NCBI RefSeq assembly: GCF_022179345.1
Contig: NZ_BPQR01000001.1
Location: 1-64,000 of the forward strand
Origin: Methylobacterium jeotgali
Lineage (GTDB): Bacteria; Pseudomonadota; Alphaproteobacteria; Rhizobiales; Beijerinckiaceae
DNA length: 64,000 nucleotides
Direction of reading: 5' to 3'
The position numbers and the translations under genes are program-made. The notes under the pieces are model-generated. The model did no database searches, had not been told where the DNA came from, and worked only from the letters and a program-made list of their open reading frames with translations. Numbering within the stretch: the first letter of the stretch is position 1; each line of letters begins with the position of its first letter. Shown piece after piece: positions 17,764-28,631 of the stretch.

Positions 17764-20700
17764 ATGACCACCCTGACGATCGAGCGCTACAACGAGCCCG
17801 AGCTCGTCGGCGCGGGCCTGCACGACTACATCGTGACCTTCAGCGCGCCGGTGACGGGCGTGGACCGGGCGGACTTCGCGCTGACCGCCTCGAACCTCGT
17901 CAACCCCTCGATCCTGAGCGTCGCGCCGCTCGCGGGCTCCAACGGGTCGCAGTACATCGTCCGGATCAGCACCGGCTCGCCCTACAATCCGCAGCTGCCG
18001 GCGACGCTCCATCTCGACTACGCCTCCAACGCGACGGTGACCGACAACAACGGGCAGGCGGTCGCGGGCCTTCTCGCCACGGGCGTCCCCGACAGCACCG
18101 TTAGCTACGCCTTCGCCCTCGGCGACTTCTCGCGGCCCCGCGCCGACGGCAGCTTCGGCCCGGACGGCAAGCTCGACATCGCGGGGGTGGAGGGCGGCGG
18201 CGGCGTCTTCATCGCCGACGGCGACGGCCGCGGGAACTTCCCCACGGGGATCAGCTACCGCGCGAACTACGGCGCGACCATCGCCGCCGGCGACTTCAAC
18301 CGGGACGGCAACCTCGACGTCGCCATCGGCGGCGACCGCAGCGGGATCGAGATCCGGCTCGGCGATCCCGCCGGCGACTCCGGTGTCTTCGTCGGCCCCA
18401 ACTATCTCAAGCAGGCCCCCACCCTTGGCGCCCAGGCCTATGGCGGCCTCGTCGCCCGGGACGTCAACGGGGACGGCAAGCTCGACCTTGTTGCGCTCGG
18501 CGACAGCGGGATCACCACCTATCTCGGCAACGGCGATGGCACCTTCGGCGCGGCCATCGGCACCGCGGCGGCGAGGGGCCGGCTGCTCCAGCTCGCCGAC
18601 ATCAACGGCGACGGGCGCCTCGACGCGATCTTCCGCGATCCCTTCACCGACGCCACCTCGATCTCGGTCGCCCTCGGCCGAGGCGACGGCAGCTTCACCG
18701 CGCCGACCACCGTCGCGGCGGCGGTCTCGGACCCGCGGCTTGAGAGCGTCACCGCCTTCGCGGTCGGCGACGTCACCGGCGACGGCATCGCCGACCTCGT
18801 CTACCTGACGAACCGTCAGGAGAACATCGGACAGAACCAGTATCAGCAGGCGGGCGGCTCGATCGGCTACCTGCCCGGCAACGGTGACGGCACCTTCGGC
18901 GCCGCGCGGTCGGTCGCCGCCATCAGCACCTCCTCCTACCTCTCCGACATCGCGCTCGTCGACATCGACCGGAACGGCACCCTGGACGTCCTGCAGCTCG
19001 ACGGCGAACTCCGGGTCGTGCGCAACCTCGGCGGCGGGACCTTCGAGAGCCCGATCCTGATCGCGCAGACGACGGCGACCGGCAGCAGCAGCAACAAGCT
19101 CGCCATCGGCGACGTCAACGGCGACGGGCGCCTCGACGTGCTGACCTCCTACGGGATCTACTACGAGGCCGGCGGCGCCGTCGGGCAGTCCTACACGATC
19201 GCGGCCTCGCCGCCCCCGCCACCCCCTCCGCCTCCGCCGCCGCCGCCGCCTCCCCCGCCGCCGCCTCCTCCTCCGCCCCCCGGCGGCGGCGGTGACGGCC
19301 CGCCGCCTCCCCCGCCGCCTCCGCCCGGTCGCCCGACCGGCGGCGGATGGGGCGACGTGCACTACAAGACGTTCGACGGGCTGAACTACGACCTCCAGGC
19401 GGTCGGCGAGTTCGTCATCGCCACGGCCACGTCAGGCCCGGCCTTCACGCTGCAGGGGCGTGCGGTCGCCGTCTCCGAATACGCCAGCGCCCTCAACGAG
19501 ATCGGGCTGCGTCTCGGCAGCCACCGCGTGACCTTCGACGCGACCCGCGACCCGCACTACGACATCCCGGCCGAGGGCCGGGCCATCAGCATCGACGGCG
19601 TCGTGACGCCGATGCGCGTCGGCGACGTCATCAGCCTCGACGGCGGCACCATCCGCCGGATCGACCTCTACACGAACGAGATCACCACGCGCGACGGCGA
19701 CGTCGTCACGGCGCATCTGGCCGCCTACAACACCATGAGCGTCTCGTTTGCCCCGGCGGAAACTCGCGCCGCCGGAACGATCGCGGGGCTGCTCGGCAAC
19801 CTCGACGGATCGCGCGACAACGAGTTCTCGCTGCGCGACGGGACCAGCCTCGGCCGGGCGCCGACCCCGGAGGTCCTGCTCACGACCTACGCCGATAGCT
19901 GGCGCATCGCGCAGTCCGAGTCGCTCCTCGACTACAAGCCCGGCGAGACCACCGACACCTTCACGGTGCGGCCCTTCCCCGCTGCCCCGGTGTCCATCAA
20001 CAGCTTCCCGACGGACGTGGTCGAGAGCGCCCGCGCGCTCGCGACGGCCGCCGGCATCACCGATCCGACCCTGCGCGACAACGCGGCCCTGGACTATCTC
20101 CTCACCGGCGACCGCAGCTTCATCGAGGGCGCCAAGCGCGGGCTCGACGCCGGCGTCGTGACCGTCCCGGTGGAGAAGGCGCCGGATGCGCCGGCCGCTA
20201 CCGCCAACCTCATCGGCATCGCGCCGGTCGCGGCGAGCCTCGTCGAGAGCAACGGCGCGACGACGCCGGTCCAATTCCGCATCTTCCGCACGGGCGACGC
20301 CTCGAGCGCGGTCACGGTCACCTATGCCCTGGCGCCGGACCCGAACGGACGCACCTACACCGGCGCCGACTTCGGCGGCAGCGCGCCGACCGGCACCGTG
20401 ACGCTCGCCGCGGGCGAGACCAGCACCACGGTGACGATCGCCGCGCCCGACATCGTCGGCGTGACCGACAAGTCGCTCGGCCTCTCGATCACGGCGCCGA
20501 GCGGGTACGGGCTCGCGGCGGGAACCGCCCGCTCCATCGTGGCGAACGCCGACCCCATCGCCGGCACCCCGGCGGGCGCCGGCCTGCTGAAGGTCTCGGG
20601 CGCGGGCACCTTCGGCGCCACGGGCGCGACGAGCTACAGCCTCGATCTCGGCACGCTCGCGGTCGGCGCCGCCTTCGGGCCGGTCACGATCGGCGTCGTC

Positions 20701-21753
20701 AACACCGGCGGCACCGGCGCGAACACCCTGTCGGGCGCCTTCGACTCCTTCGGCACGGGCGTCGACTTCACCAGCACGGCGCTCTACCGCCTCGGCGGCG
20801 GCAGCCTCGCGGAGACGCTCACCCTCAGCGCCGACACCTCGGCGGCCGGCAGCTTCTCCGAGACGATCGTCCTGCATCCCACCCAGTCGAACGCGAGCGG
20901 CTACTCGGGCGCGCTCGCCGACGTGACCCTGACCGTCACCTTCACGGTGTCGGCCGTCCCGACCAGCGAGGCCAACAAGCCCGTGTTCGGCACGACGGTG
21001 ACCGACGCCTCGGGGCCGGCAGGTCAGGTCTACGAGCTCTACGAGGGGCTCCTCGGGCGGGCGCCGGACCCGCTCGGCTACGCTCACTGGCTCGATGCGC
21101 TGGCCCACGGCCAGAGCCTCGTCGCGGTTGCCCGCGACATCCTCGGCTCGGGCGAGTACATCGCCGCGCATGGCCGCCCCGCCGCGCCCACCGACGCCGA
21201 CTTCGTGAACGAGCTCTACGGCACCGTCCTCGGCCGTACCGCGGACGAGGACGGCCGCGCCCACTGGCTCGACGCGCTCTCCCACGGTCTATCTCGCCCG
21301 GAGGCCGCCTTCGCCTTCGCACTTTCGGCGGAGAACATCGCCCAGGACGCGCCGGCCCTGGCGAAAGGCGTGTTCGCGCCCGATCCCGTCGTCTCCGAGG
21401 TGGCGCGGCTCTACTACGGGCTGCTCGACCGGGCCCCCGACAGGGACGGGCTCCTGCTCTGGTCGCAGGAGATCAAGGATGGCCACCTGAGCGAAGCCGG
21501 CGTCGCACGGGCGATCCTCGCCGCGCCGGAATACGCCGCCCATTTCGGGGCCCCGACCGACAACGCCTTCCTCACGAGCCTCTACGACGGAGCGCTTGGG
21601 CGGACGCCTGATGCCGATGGGCTCCGGCATTGGCAGGATGCGCTCGGTCACGGTGCGAGCCGCGCCGAGATCGCGCTCTCCATCGCAAACAGCTTGGAAG
21701 CCCAGCTTCACCATGTCTCGAATATCGAGCAGGGCTGGCACCTCGTGGCGTGA
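17764..21753 (+). CDS. 1329-residue modular secreted protein (FG-GAP, polyproline, VWD, Calx-beta, DUF4214)
   Basis: No signal peptide is seen at the N-terminus. Residues about 20-100 look like an Ig-like domain. About 115-470 hold VCBS/FG-GAP repeats with calcium-type loops (DFNRDGNLDV, DVNGDGKLDL, DINGDGRLDA). Residues 481-521 form a linker of almost pure proline broken by GGGGDG. About 525-715 match a von Willebrand type D domain (GDVHYKTFDGLNYDLQAVGEF). Around 823-920 lies a Calx-beta repeat (SLVESNGATTPVQF). The last 240 residues contain four DUF4214 repeats (LYEGLLGRAPDPLGYAHW and relatives). This layout suggests a type I secreted surface or S-layer-associated adhesin. Confidence 0.85.
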   Translation: MTTLTIERYNEPELVGAGLHDYIVTFSAPVTGVDRADFALTASNLVNPSILSVAPLAGSNGSQYIVRISTGSPYNPQLPATLHLDYASNATVTDNNGQAVAGLLATGVPDSTVSYAFALGDFSRPRADGSFGPDGKLDIAGVEGGGGVFIADGDGRGNFPTGISYRANYGATIAAGDFNRDGNLDVAIGGDRSGIEIRLGDPAGDSGVFVGPNYLKQAPTLGAQAYGGLVARDVNGDGKLDLVALGDSGITTYLGNGDGTFGAAIGTAAARGRLLQLADINGDGRLDAIFRDPFTDATSISVALGRGDGSFTAPTTVAAAVSDPRLESVTAFAVGDVTGDGIADLVYLTNRQENIGQNQYQQAGGSIGYLPGNGDGTFGAARSVAAISTSSYLSDIALVDIDRNGTLDVLQLDGELRVVRNLGGGTFESPILIAQTTATGSSSNKLAIGDVNGDGRLDVLTSYGIYYEAGGAVGQSYTIAASPPPPPPPPPPPPPPPPPPPPPPPPGGGGDGPPPPPPPPPGRPTGGGWGDVHYKTFDGLNYDLQAVGEFVIATATSGPAFTLQGRAVAVSEYASALNEIGLRLGSHRVTFDATRDPHYDIPAEGRAISIDGVVTPMRVGDVISLDGGTIRRIDLYTNEITTRDGDVVTAHLAAYNTMSVSFAPAETRAAGTIAGLLGNLDGSRDNEFSLRDGTSLGRAPTPEVLLTTYADSWRIAQSESLLDYKPGETTDTFTVRPFPAAPVSINSFPTDVVESARALATAAGITDPTLRDNAALDYLLTGDRSFIEGAKRGLDAGVVTVPVEKAPDAPAATANLIGIAPVAASLVESNGATTPVQFRIFRTGDASSAVTVTYALAPDPNGRTYTGADFGGSAPTGTVTLAAGETSTTVTIAAPDIVGVTDKSLGLSITAPSGYGLAAGTARSIVANADPIAGTPAGAGLLKVSGAGTFGATGATSYSLDLGTLAVGAAFGPVTIGVVNTGGTGANTLSGAFDSFGTGVDFTSTALYRLGGGSLAETLTLSADTSAAGSFSETIVLHPTQSNASGYSGALADVTLTVTFTVSAVPTSEANKPVFGTTVTDASGPAGQVYELYEGLLGRAPDPLGYAHWLDALAHGQSLVAVARDILGSGEYIAAHGRPAAPTDADFVNELYGTVLGRTADEDGRAHWLDALSHGLSRPEAAFAFALSAENIAQDAPALAKGVFAPDPVVSEVARLYYGLLDRAPDRDGLLLWSQEIKDGHLSEAGVARAILAAPEYAAHFGAPTDNAFLTSLYDGALGRTPDADGLRHWQDALGHGASRAEIALSIANSLEAQLHHVSNIEQGWHLVA

Positions 21754-21769
21754 CGGGCGACCGCTTGGC

Positions 21770-22165
21770 TTACGACGGCGGACACAGAACCGTGAAGCTC
21801 GTCACGGCGTCCGACCGACGCTGGCGCCAGAACAACCGCCGGAACCAGTTGCAGGCCGCGGTCGGCGAGTCGATGATGCGCGCCGGCCCGCATGGGAAGT
21901 CGTCGGGGATCGGCACGCTGACCTCCCAGAGCTTGCCGTCGAGATCCATCGGCGGGTTCTGGAAGTTGATCTCGGGCAGCACCTCCCGGCGGATGTCGCC
22001 CTTCGCGTCCGGCGTGTCGCTCTGGAGCCGCCGGTCGTAGTTCAGTTCGCAGTCGTCCTGATAGTCGATGACACGCCCCATCCTGAAAGCGGCGCCGGCC
22101 GGGACGACCGGCGTGAACACGAGCGTCTCCTTCACCTCGTAGGGCCATCGTTGCACGCCTACCAC
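21770..22165 (-). CDS. hypothetical protein, 5'-truncated, phage/island type
   Basis: From GTG 22165 the protein is 131 residues (PYEVKETLVFTPVVPAGAAFRMGRVIDY, ending FTVLCPPS). The frame continues upstream as a clear membrane segment (WLTLAGAAVIVFAFYLGAVVG) with no start codon before a stop at 22265-22267. From about 22241 upstream, its bases are antisense to the integrase remnant. So the true N-terminus has been cut off at a junction near 22235. The product was probably a single-pass membrane protein with a soluble domain; no family was recognised. Confidence 0.5.
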   Translation of the reverse strand: MVGVQRWPYEVKETLVFTPVVPAGAAFRMGRVIDYQDDCELNYDRRLQSDTPDAKGDIRREVLPEINFQNPPMDLDGKLWEVSVPIPDDFPCGPARIIDSPTAACNWFRRLFWRQRRSDAVTSFTVLCPPS

Positions 22166-22240
22166 CGCGCCGAGGTAGAAAGCGAAGACGATGACGGCTG
22201 CCCCAGCCAGCGTCAGCCATATCCGAATATCGCCAACAGG

Positions 22241-22561
22241 CAGTTGGGCCCGCTCCAGATCGCTCTAGGCATCGTCGCCGAGGACGGCACGCCGAGATGG
22301 ACGGCCCACAGATTCCGGCACTTCGCCGTCAGCCTATGGATCGACGAGGGCGCAGCCCTGAAGCAGGTTTCCGAGTGGGCCGGGCACGAGTCGCCGGAAT
22401 TCACCCAGCGAGTCTACGGGCATCTTTTCGATGCCGGCCGAACGGATCGTCGGGCAATCACGGCAGGCGAAGTTTCGGTGCTCGGCGTCGCGAAGCCCGC
22501 AACAGCAACGCAACACGGGAACGACAACGTTTCTGATATCTCAACGACAGCAATAGCTTAG
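22241..22561 (+). pseudogene. C-terminal remnant of a second tyrosine integrase
   Basis: About 106 residues remain: GPLQIALGIVAEDG, then WTAHRFRHFAVSLWIDEGA with box II H-x-x-R, ISEWAGHES-type VSEWAGHESPEFTQRVYGHLF with the later His and catalytic Tyr, and a tail ending at 22561. The N-terminal half and box I Arg are missing. It reads toward the right att repeat 12 bases away, the arrangement of an integrase adjacent to its attachment site. It differs in sequence from the left integrase, so it derives from another element. Confidence 0.8.
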
Positions 22562-22573
22562 AAATTTCCCTGG

Positions 22574-22623
22574 GCCGCCTTCTAAGCGGCAGGTCATAGG
22601 TTCGAGCCCTACCGGGGTCGCCA
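22574..22623 (+). repeat. attR: copy of tRNA-Arg 3' half
   Basis: A direct copy of 13371-13420 with three substitutions (GC to AT in the T-stem, G to A on the opposite arm). One T-stem pair is exchanged C-G to T-A; the remaining change is unpaired. The 5' half of a tRNA is absent, so it is not a functional tRNA gene. Confidence 0.85.
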
Positions 22624-24093
22624 GCCTCTCGGGTCGCGGCGGTGCATCTTGATGCCGAGACGCCTCCAACCGACGACGATGCCCGACACCGAGACGATCA
22701 GCCCCCCGAGGGAGAGGGCGATCACGAGCAGGTCCCACGCGGGGCGGTTGCGGATCAGCGGACCGAAATCGAAGCTGTGCAGGCCGGTGAACAGCCAGCG
22801 GTAGATCCGGTTCGAGCGATCGGTGCGGTTCATGATCTCGCCGGTGTCGGGATCGATGTGGAACCAGGTCTCCGCCGGATCGGAGAACACGGCCCGCAGC
22901 ACCGGAAGCTGGCGCTCCTGATGGTGCCCGTACCAGTAGAGGTCCTCGGTCTCGAGACGCGCGATCCGGGGCGGCGGCGCATCCGGAATCAGCCGCGCGG
23001 CGGCTGCGGCGATCCGCTCCTCCATCCGGCCGATCCGGGGCCCGCAGCACGGGAGCGTGCGCCCATCGGGGCAGGCGAGCAGGACGTCAGGCTGCCCGTC
23101 GAGGCGCGAGAACCGGGCCTGCACGGCACCGGGGCAGGCGGCGGCGAGCGCCGCGCGGTCGAGCGGCGGCGGGGCGCCCGGCGGTCCCTGATATCGGTCG
23201 AGGGCGGCGCGGTCGGGCTCGCGGGGCGAGAACCAACGGTTGGGGTTCATCGAGAGCCAGCCGCTGGCGATGAAGGTGAGGAGCGTCGCGCCCGCGACGA
23301 GGCCGCCGAGATGGTGCCAGGCCATCCAGCCCCGGTAGGGCGTGACCTTGCCGCCGCCATAACGGCGCCGCAGGCGCACCCGCAGCACGCCGACCACGGC
23401 GCCGGTGAGGGCGCCGACGACGGCGACGCCGGAGAGCCACAGCACCACCTCGCGCCAGAGATCCACCTGCGCCCGCAGCGGCGTGAAGTAGATCCAGTGC
23501 GGCACCGCGCCGAGCCAGTTCCAGAACCGCTCCCGCGAGGTGGTGTCGAGGGCGATCTCGCCGGTGACGGCCGAGACGTAGAGACGCGTGTCCGCCGGGT
23601 CGCCCAGCGCGACGAGATGGAACGGTCGCAGCGGATCGAAGCGCTGCGGCACGCTCCACTGGTCGCGCTCGATCAGTCCCAGCACGTCCGGCTCCCGAGT
23701 TGCCGGGTGATGGCGCGCCACCGCGAGCGCCCGCTCGGCGGAGACCGGGCCGACGAGGCTGCCGTCGACGGCCGAGAGCGTCGTGAGGCGGCCCTCGCGG
23801 GAGACGATCCGGTACACGGGCTCGTCATCGAGCATCGACAGGTCGAGCCGCCGCAGCACTCCGGGCTCGGTGCCGACCCGCGCGAGGGCGGCCTCCGGCT
23901 CCAAGGCCACCCGGTCCCAGGCGACCGGCGGCAGCGCCGCGCGGCGCTCCGTCTCGGTGAGCCGCGGGAAGCCCACGTACATCATCACCACGCCGGAGAC
24001 GAACCACACCGCGAAGAACAGGCAGGTGACGATCCCGAGCCAGCGATGGCCGAGATAGAGCCAGCGCCGCAGCCGCTTTCCGAACGACGTCAC
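22609..24093 (-). CDS. PepSY-domain membrane protein, C-terminus ends in the att repeat
   Basis: The 494-residue protein (from GTG 24093) has the PepSY-TM layout: an N-terminal helix (WLGIVTCLFFAVWFVSGVVMMYVG), a long periplasmic part, two central helices (LSGVAVVGALTGAVVGVL and HHLGGLVAGATLLTFIASGWL), and a final helix (LLVIALSLGGLIVSVSGIVVGW). Relatives are linked to siderophore or iron uptake, sometimes as reductases. A GTG at 24228 is an alternative start. The last codons (GWRPR, stop 22609-22611) lie inside the tRNA-Arg repeat, so the native C-terminus was altered by the integration. It is divergent from mcmA. Confidence 0.75.
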   Translation of the reverse strand: MTSFGKRLRRWLYLGHRWLGIVTCLFFAVWFVSGVVMMYVGFPRLTETERRAALPPVAWDRVALEPEAALARVGTEPGVLRRLDLSMLDDEPVYRIVSREGRLTTLSAVDGSLVGPVSAERALAVARHHPATREPDVLGLIERDQWSVPQRFDPLRPFHLVALGDPADTRLYVSAVTGEIALDTTSRERFWNWLGAVPHWIYFTPLRAQVDLWREVVLWLSGVAVVGALTGAVVGVLRVRLRRRYGGGKVTPYRGWMAWHHLGGLVAGATLLTFIASGWLSMNPNRWFSPREPDRAALDRYQGPPGAPPPLDRAALAAACPGAVQARFSRLDGQPDVLLACPDGRTLPCCGPRIGRMEERIAAAAARLIPDAPPPRIARLETEDLYWYGHHQERQLPVLRAVFSDPAETWFHIDPDTGEIMNRTDRSNRIYRWLFTGLHSFDFGPLIRNRPAWDLLVIALSLGGLIVSVSGIVVGWRRLGIKMHRRDPRGWRPR

Positions 24094-24244
24094 GATCGGC
24101 GGACCGTCTCGGTCGGGGGCGCCGCCTCGGGCATCCTGCGTCGTGCGATCATCGAGGCGCCATCCCAAGGTAAGATTCTTCCGCCGGAACCGGGGCTCGG
24201 GCGGCACGGCGGAGCGGTGGAGTAGCACCGCCCGGCGCCATGCC

Positions 24245-24250
24245 TATAAT
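24245..24250 (+). promoter_or_regulatory. candidate -10 box for mcmA
   Basis: A perfect TATAAT, rare in this GC-rich sequence, 57 bases ahead of mcmA. No good -35 is seen at 16-18 bases, so the assignment is tentative. Confidence 0.35.
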
Positions 24251-24306
24251 GCGGCCACCGGACCGGCCAACGAGTCCGGACAAGCGCCCCTAGAGAGGCC
24301 GCCACC

Positions 24307-26466
<2,160 letters not shown>

Positions 26467-26585
26467 CGCTTCGGCGGGCGGCGTTCACCGTTCCCGTCGC
26501 TTACCCCTTGCCTCCGGCGCAGGGAGGCCGGAAGGAAGGGCCGGGCCCGCCGCATGGCAGGGCGCTGCGAGAGGTGCGAGCCGGC

Positions 26586-27572
26586 ATGGCCGATGCGAAG
26601 CTGACCGGCGCTGCCGCCCGCATCCTTGTCACGGGTGCGGCCGGGTTCGTCGGCCGCCATCTCGTCCGATCCCTGAAATCGGCGCTACCGGCGGCCGGCC
26701 TGTTCGCGGGCCTGCGCGGCGCGGAGCAGGCGCCGGACGGCACGACGGGCCTGCGCTTCGACATCGCCGATGCCGGGGGGGCCGACGCCGCGATCCGCGA
26801 GGTGCGCCCGACCTGCGTCGTGCATCTTGCCGCCATCGCAGCGCTCCAGGAGGCCCGCGCCGATCCGAGCCGCACCTGGCGGGTCAACCTCGACGGCACC
26901 CGGCATCTCGCCGAGGCGGTGATGCGCCACGCGCCGGGGGCGCGCTTCGTCTTCGTCGGCACCTCGGAGGTCTATGGCGGCACCTTCCGGCGCGGCGCCG
27001 AGCCCCTCGACGAGGACGCGCTCCTCGATCCGACGAACCCCTACGCCGCCTCGAAGGCCGCCGCCGACCTTCTCGTCGGGCAGATGGCCCGCGACGGGCT
27101 TGGGGCGGTGCGGATGCGCCCGTTCAACCATACCGGCCCCGGACAGACCGAGGCCTTCGTGGTGCCGGCCTTCGCCGCGCAGATCGCTCGGATCGAGGCG
27201 GGCCTTCAGGAACCGACCTTGCGGGTGGGCAATCTCGAGGCGCTGCGCGACTTCCTCGACGTGCGCGACGTCGTCGCGGCCTACACGGCGGCGGCCGCGG
27301 CGCCCGAGCTGCCGCCCGGCCTGATCCTCAACGTCGCTTCCGGCCATCCCCGGCCCATCCGCGACGCCCTCGACACGCTCGTCGCCCAGGCCCGCGTGCC
27401 GATCGCCGTCGAGCCGGACCCGACCCGCCTGCGCCCCAACGACACGCCCTTCGCCGTCGGCGACGCGGCGCGGCTGCGCGAACGGCTGGGCTGGAGGCCA
27501 CGATTCACCTGGGAGCAGACCATCGCCGACACGCTGGATTCTTGGCGCGAGCGGATTCGCAACAGCGATTGA
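26586..27572 (+). CDS. NAD-dependent epimerase/dehydratase (GDP-6-deoxy-mannose reductase type)
   Basis: A 328-residue short-chain extended dehydrogenase. The N-terminal GAAGFVGRHLV is the GxxGxxG dinucleotide loop. GTSEVYG carries the catalytic Ser/Thr region and YAASK is the Tyr-x-x-x-Lys pair; RPFNHTGPGQTEAFVVPAF is characteristic of the GDP-4-keto-6-deoxy-mannose reductase (Rmd) branch. It likely makes a deoxysugar for cell-surface glycans. The ATG at 26586 has GAGAGGTGCGAG upstream. Substrate is inferred only. Confidence 0.8.
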   Translation: MADAKLTGAAARILVTGAAGFVGRHLVRSLKSALPAAGLFAGLRGAEQAPDGTTGLRFDIADAGGADAAIREVRPTCVVHLAAIAALQEARADPSRTWRVNLDGTRHLAEAVMRHAPGARFVFVGTSEVYGGTFRRGAEPLDEDALLDPTNPYAASKAAADLLVGQMARDGLGAVRMRPFNHTGPGQTEAFVVPAFAAQIARIEAGLQEPTLRVGNLEALRDFLDVRDVVAAYTAAAAAPELPPGLILNVASGHPRPIRDALDTLVAQARVPIAVEPDPTRLRPNDTPFAVGDAARLRERLGWRPRFTWEQTIADTLDSWRERIRNSD

Positions 27573-27685
27573 GGCGGCGTCACCAGGCGCACGTACTCGC
27601 AACCGGTGAAGTCCGACAGGTTCGCTCCACAGGCCGAGAGAGAGCTTGCGGCGACGAAAACGCCGATGAACTCAGACTGTTGAAC

Positions 27686-27778
27686 TGGCGGAGACGGAGG
27701 GATTCGAACCCTCGATACCCTTTTTAGGGGTATGCTCATTTAGCAAACGAGTGCCTTCAGCCTCTCGGCCACGTCTCC
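27686..27778 (-). tRNA. tRNA-Ser (anticodon GCT)
   Basis: A class II tRNA of 93 bases with a long variable arm. Acceptor GGAGACG/CGTCTCC, anticodon loop TTGCTAA giving GCT, T-arm GAGGG-TTCGAAT-CCCTC, and an encoded CCA. It reads AGC and AGU. Confidence 0.95.
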
Positions 27779-27791
27779 CCAGGCCCCGGCT

Positions 27792-28631
27792 CTAGAAGGT
27801 CGGTGCGGGCGGGTCAAGGCGCTCGGGCTTTGCCGGGTCGCGCTGTGGCGCGGGCGCCCTGGTGTGGCGGCGCTCGTAGTGCTTGGCGACACGCAGATGG
27901 CGGGAGATGGCGTAGTTCATCGCCGTCAGGAAACCGTAGACGCCGCGCACGAAGTGCCGCCGGCCGAAATACGCCTTCAGGAAGTTGCCGGGCAGCTCCA
28001 CGAAGACCCGCCAGCTCGGGATGGCGACGCCGCGGGCGGCGAGGTCGTCCGCCTGCTGGTCGGAGTAGCGGTTGAGCTTGTCGAGCTGGTCGCCGAGCGA
28101 GCGCACCGAGAAATGGTGGATCACGCCCCGCAGCCGGCCCGTCGGCGTGCCCTCGGGCAGCGCCACCCGGTCGTGCACCGGGGAAGGGGAGTAGCGCCCG
28201 ACGTCGCGGCGGTAGAGGCGCACCGGCGTCAGCGTGTAGGCCCAGGGATGCGGCCGCCTCTCCGTCGGGAAGACCTCGGCGATGCCGACGGACCAGGCCG
28301 GCTTGTCCGGCTCGCCACGGGCGAAGAGGGCGCGGATCTCGGCGACGAGATCAGGCGGCATCACCTCGTCGGCGTCGAGGTTGAGCAGCCAATCGTGCCG
28401 GCACTGCTCCTCGCCGAAGCGCTTCTGCGGGCCGTAGCCCGGCCAGTCGTTGTGAATTACCCGCGCGCCGAGACTTCGCGCCAGCTCCTGGGTGCCGTCG
28501 CTCGAGCCGGAATCGATCACGACGATGTCGTCGGAGAGGCCCTGCACGGCCCGCAGCGTCGCGCCGAGGCGGTCGGCCTCGTTGCGCGCGATGACGAAGA
28601 CCGAGAGCGGCAGGGGAGGCGCCGCGCTCAT
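27792..28631 (-). CDS. family 2 glycosyltransferase (WaaE/KdtX-like)
   Basis: A 279-residue GT-A glycosyltransferase: LSVFVIARNEADRLGATLRAVQGLSDDIVVIDSGSSDGT is the nucleotide-sugar binding fold, NLDADE is the DxD metal motif, and the C-terminal FYGLT-type ending (VRGVYGFLTAMNYAISRHL) is typical of the lipopolysaccharide core glucosyltransferase group. It probably adds a sugar to lipid A core at the inner membrane. It starts at ATG 28631, overlapping the acyl-CoA synthetase stop (ATGA), so the two genes form an operon. Confidence 0.85.
   Translation of the reverse strand: MSAAPPLPLSVFVIARNEADRLGATLRAVQGLSDDIVVIDSGSSDGTQELARSLGARVIHNDWPGYGPQKRFGEEQCRHDWLLNLDADEVMPPDLVAEIRALFARGEPDKPAWSVGIAEVFPTERRPHPWAYTLTPVRLYRRDVGRYSPSPVHDRVALPEGTPTGRLRGVIHHFSVRSLGDQLDKLNRYSDQQADDLAARGVAIPSWRVFVELPGNFLKAYFGRRHFVRGVYGFLTAMNYAISRHLRVAKHYERRHTRAPAPQRDPAKPERLDPPAPTF

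Larger units (their letters stand above)
13371..22623. mobile_element. decayed genomic island integrated in tRNA-Arg(TCT)
   Basis: About 9.2 kb lie between two imperfect 50-bp copies of the tRNA-Arg 3' half. The left end carries a frameshifted tyrosine integrase, an AlpA-type protein and a frameshifted small gene. The right end carries the C-terminal remnant of a second integrase that stops 12 bases before the right repeat. The cargo consists of a LuxR-type regulator, a DUF6065-like gene and a giant modular secreted protein. Integrase decay and repeat divergence suggest the element is old and fixed. Two nested or tandem insertions are an alternative reading. Confidence 0.75.

Noticed and set aside
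19208..19330. Proline-codon tract as a simple-sequence contingency locus
   Set aside because: Codons vary (CCG, CCC, CCT, CCA), so there is no uniform repeat unit for slippage; it is best read as a polyproline spacer.
22574..22623. A second tRNA-Arg gene
   Set aside because: Only the 3' half is present; the acceptor 5' strand and D-arm are missing, so it is an att duplicate.
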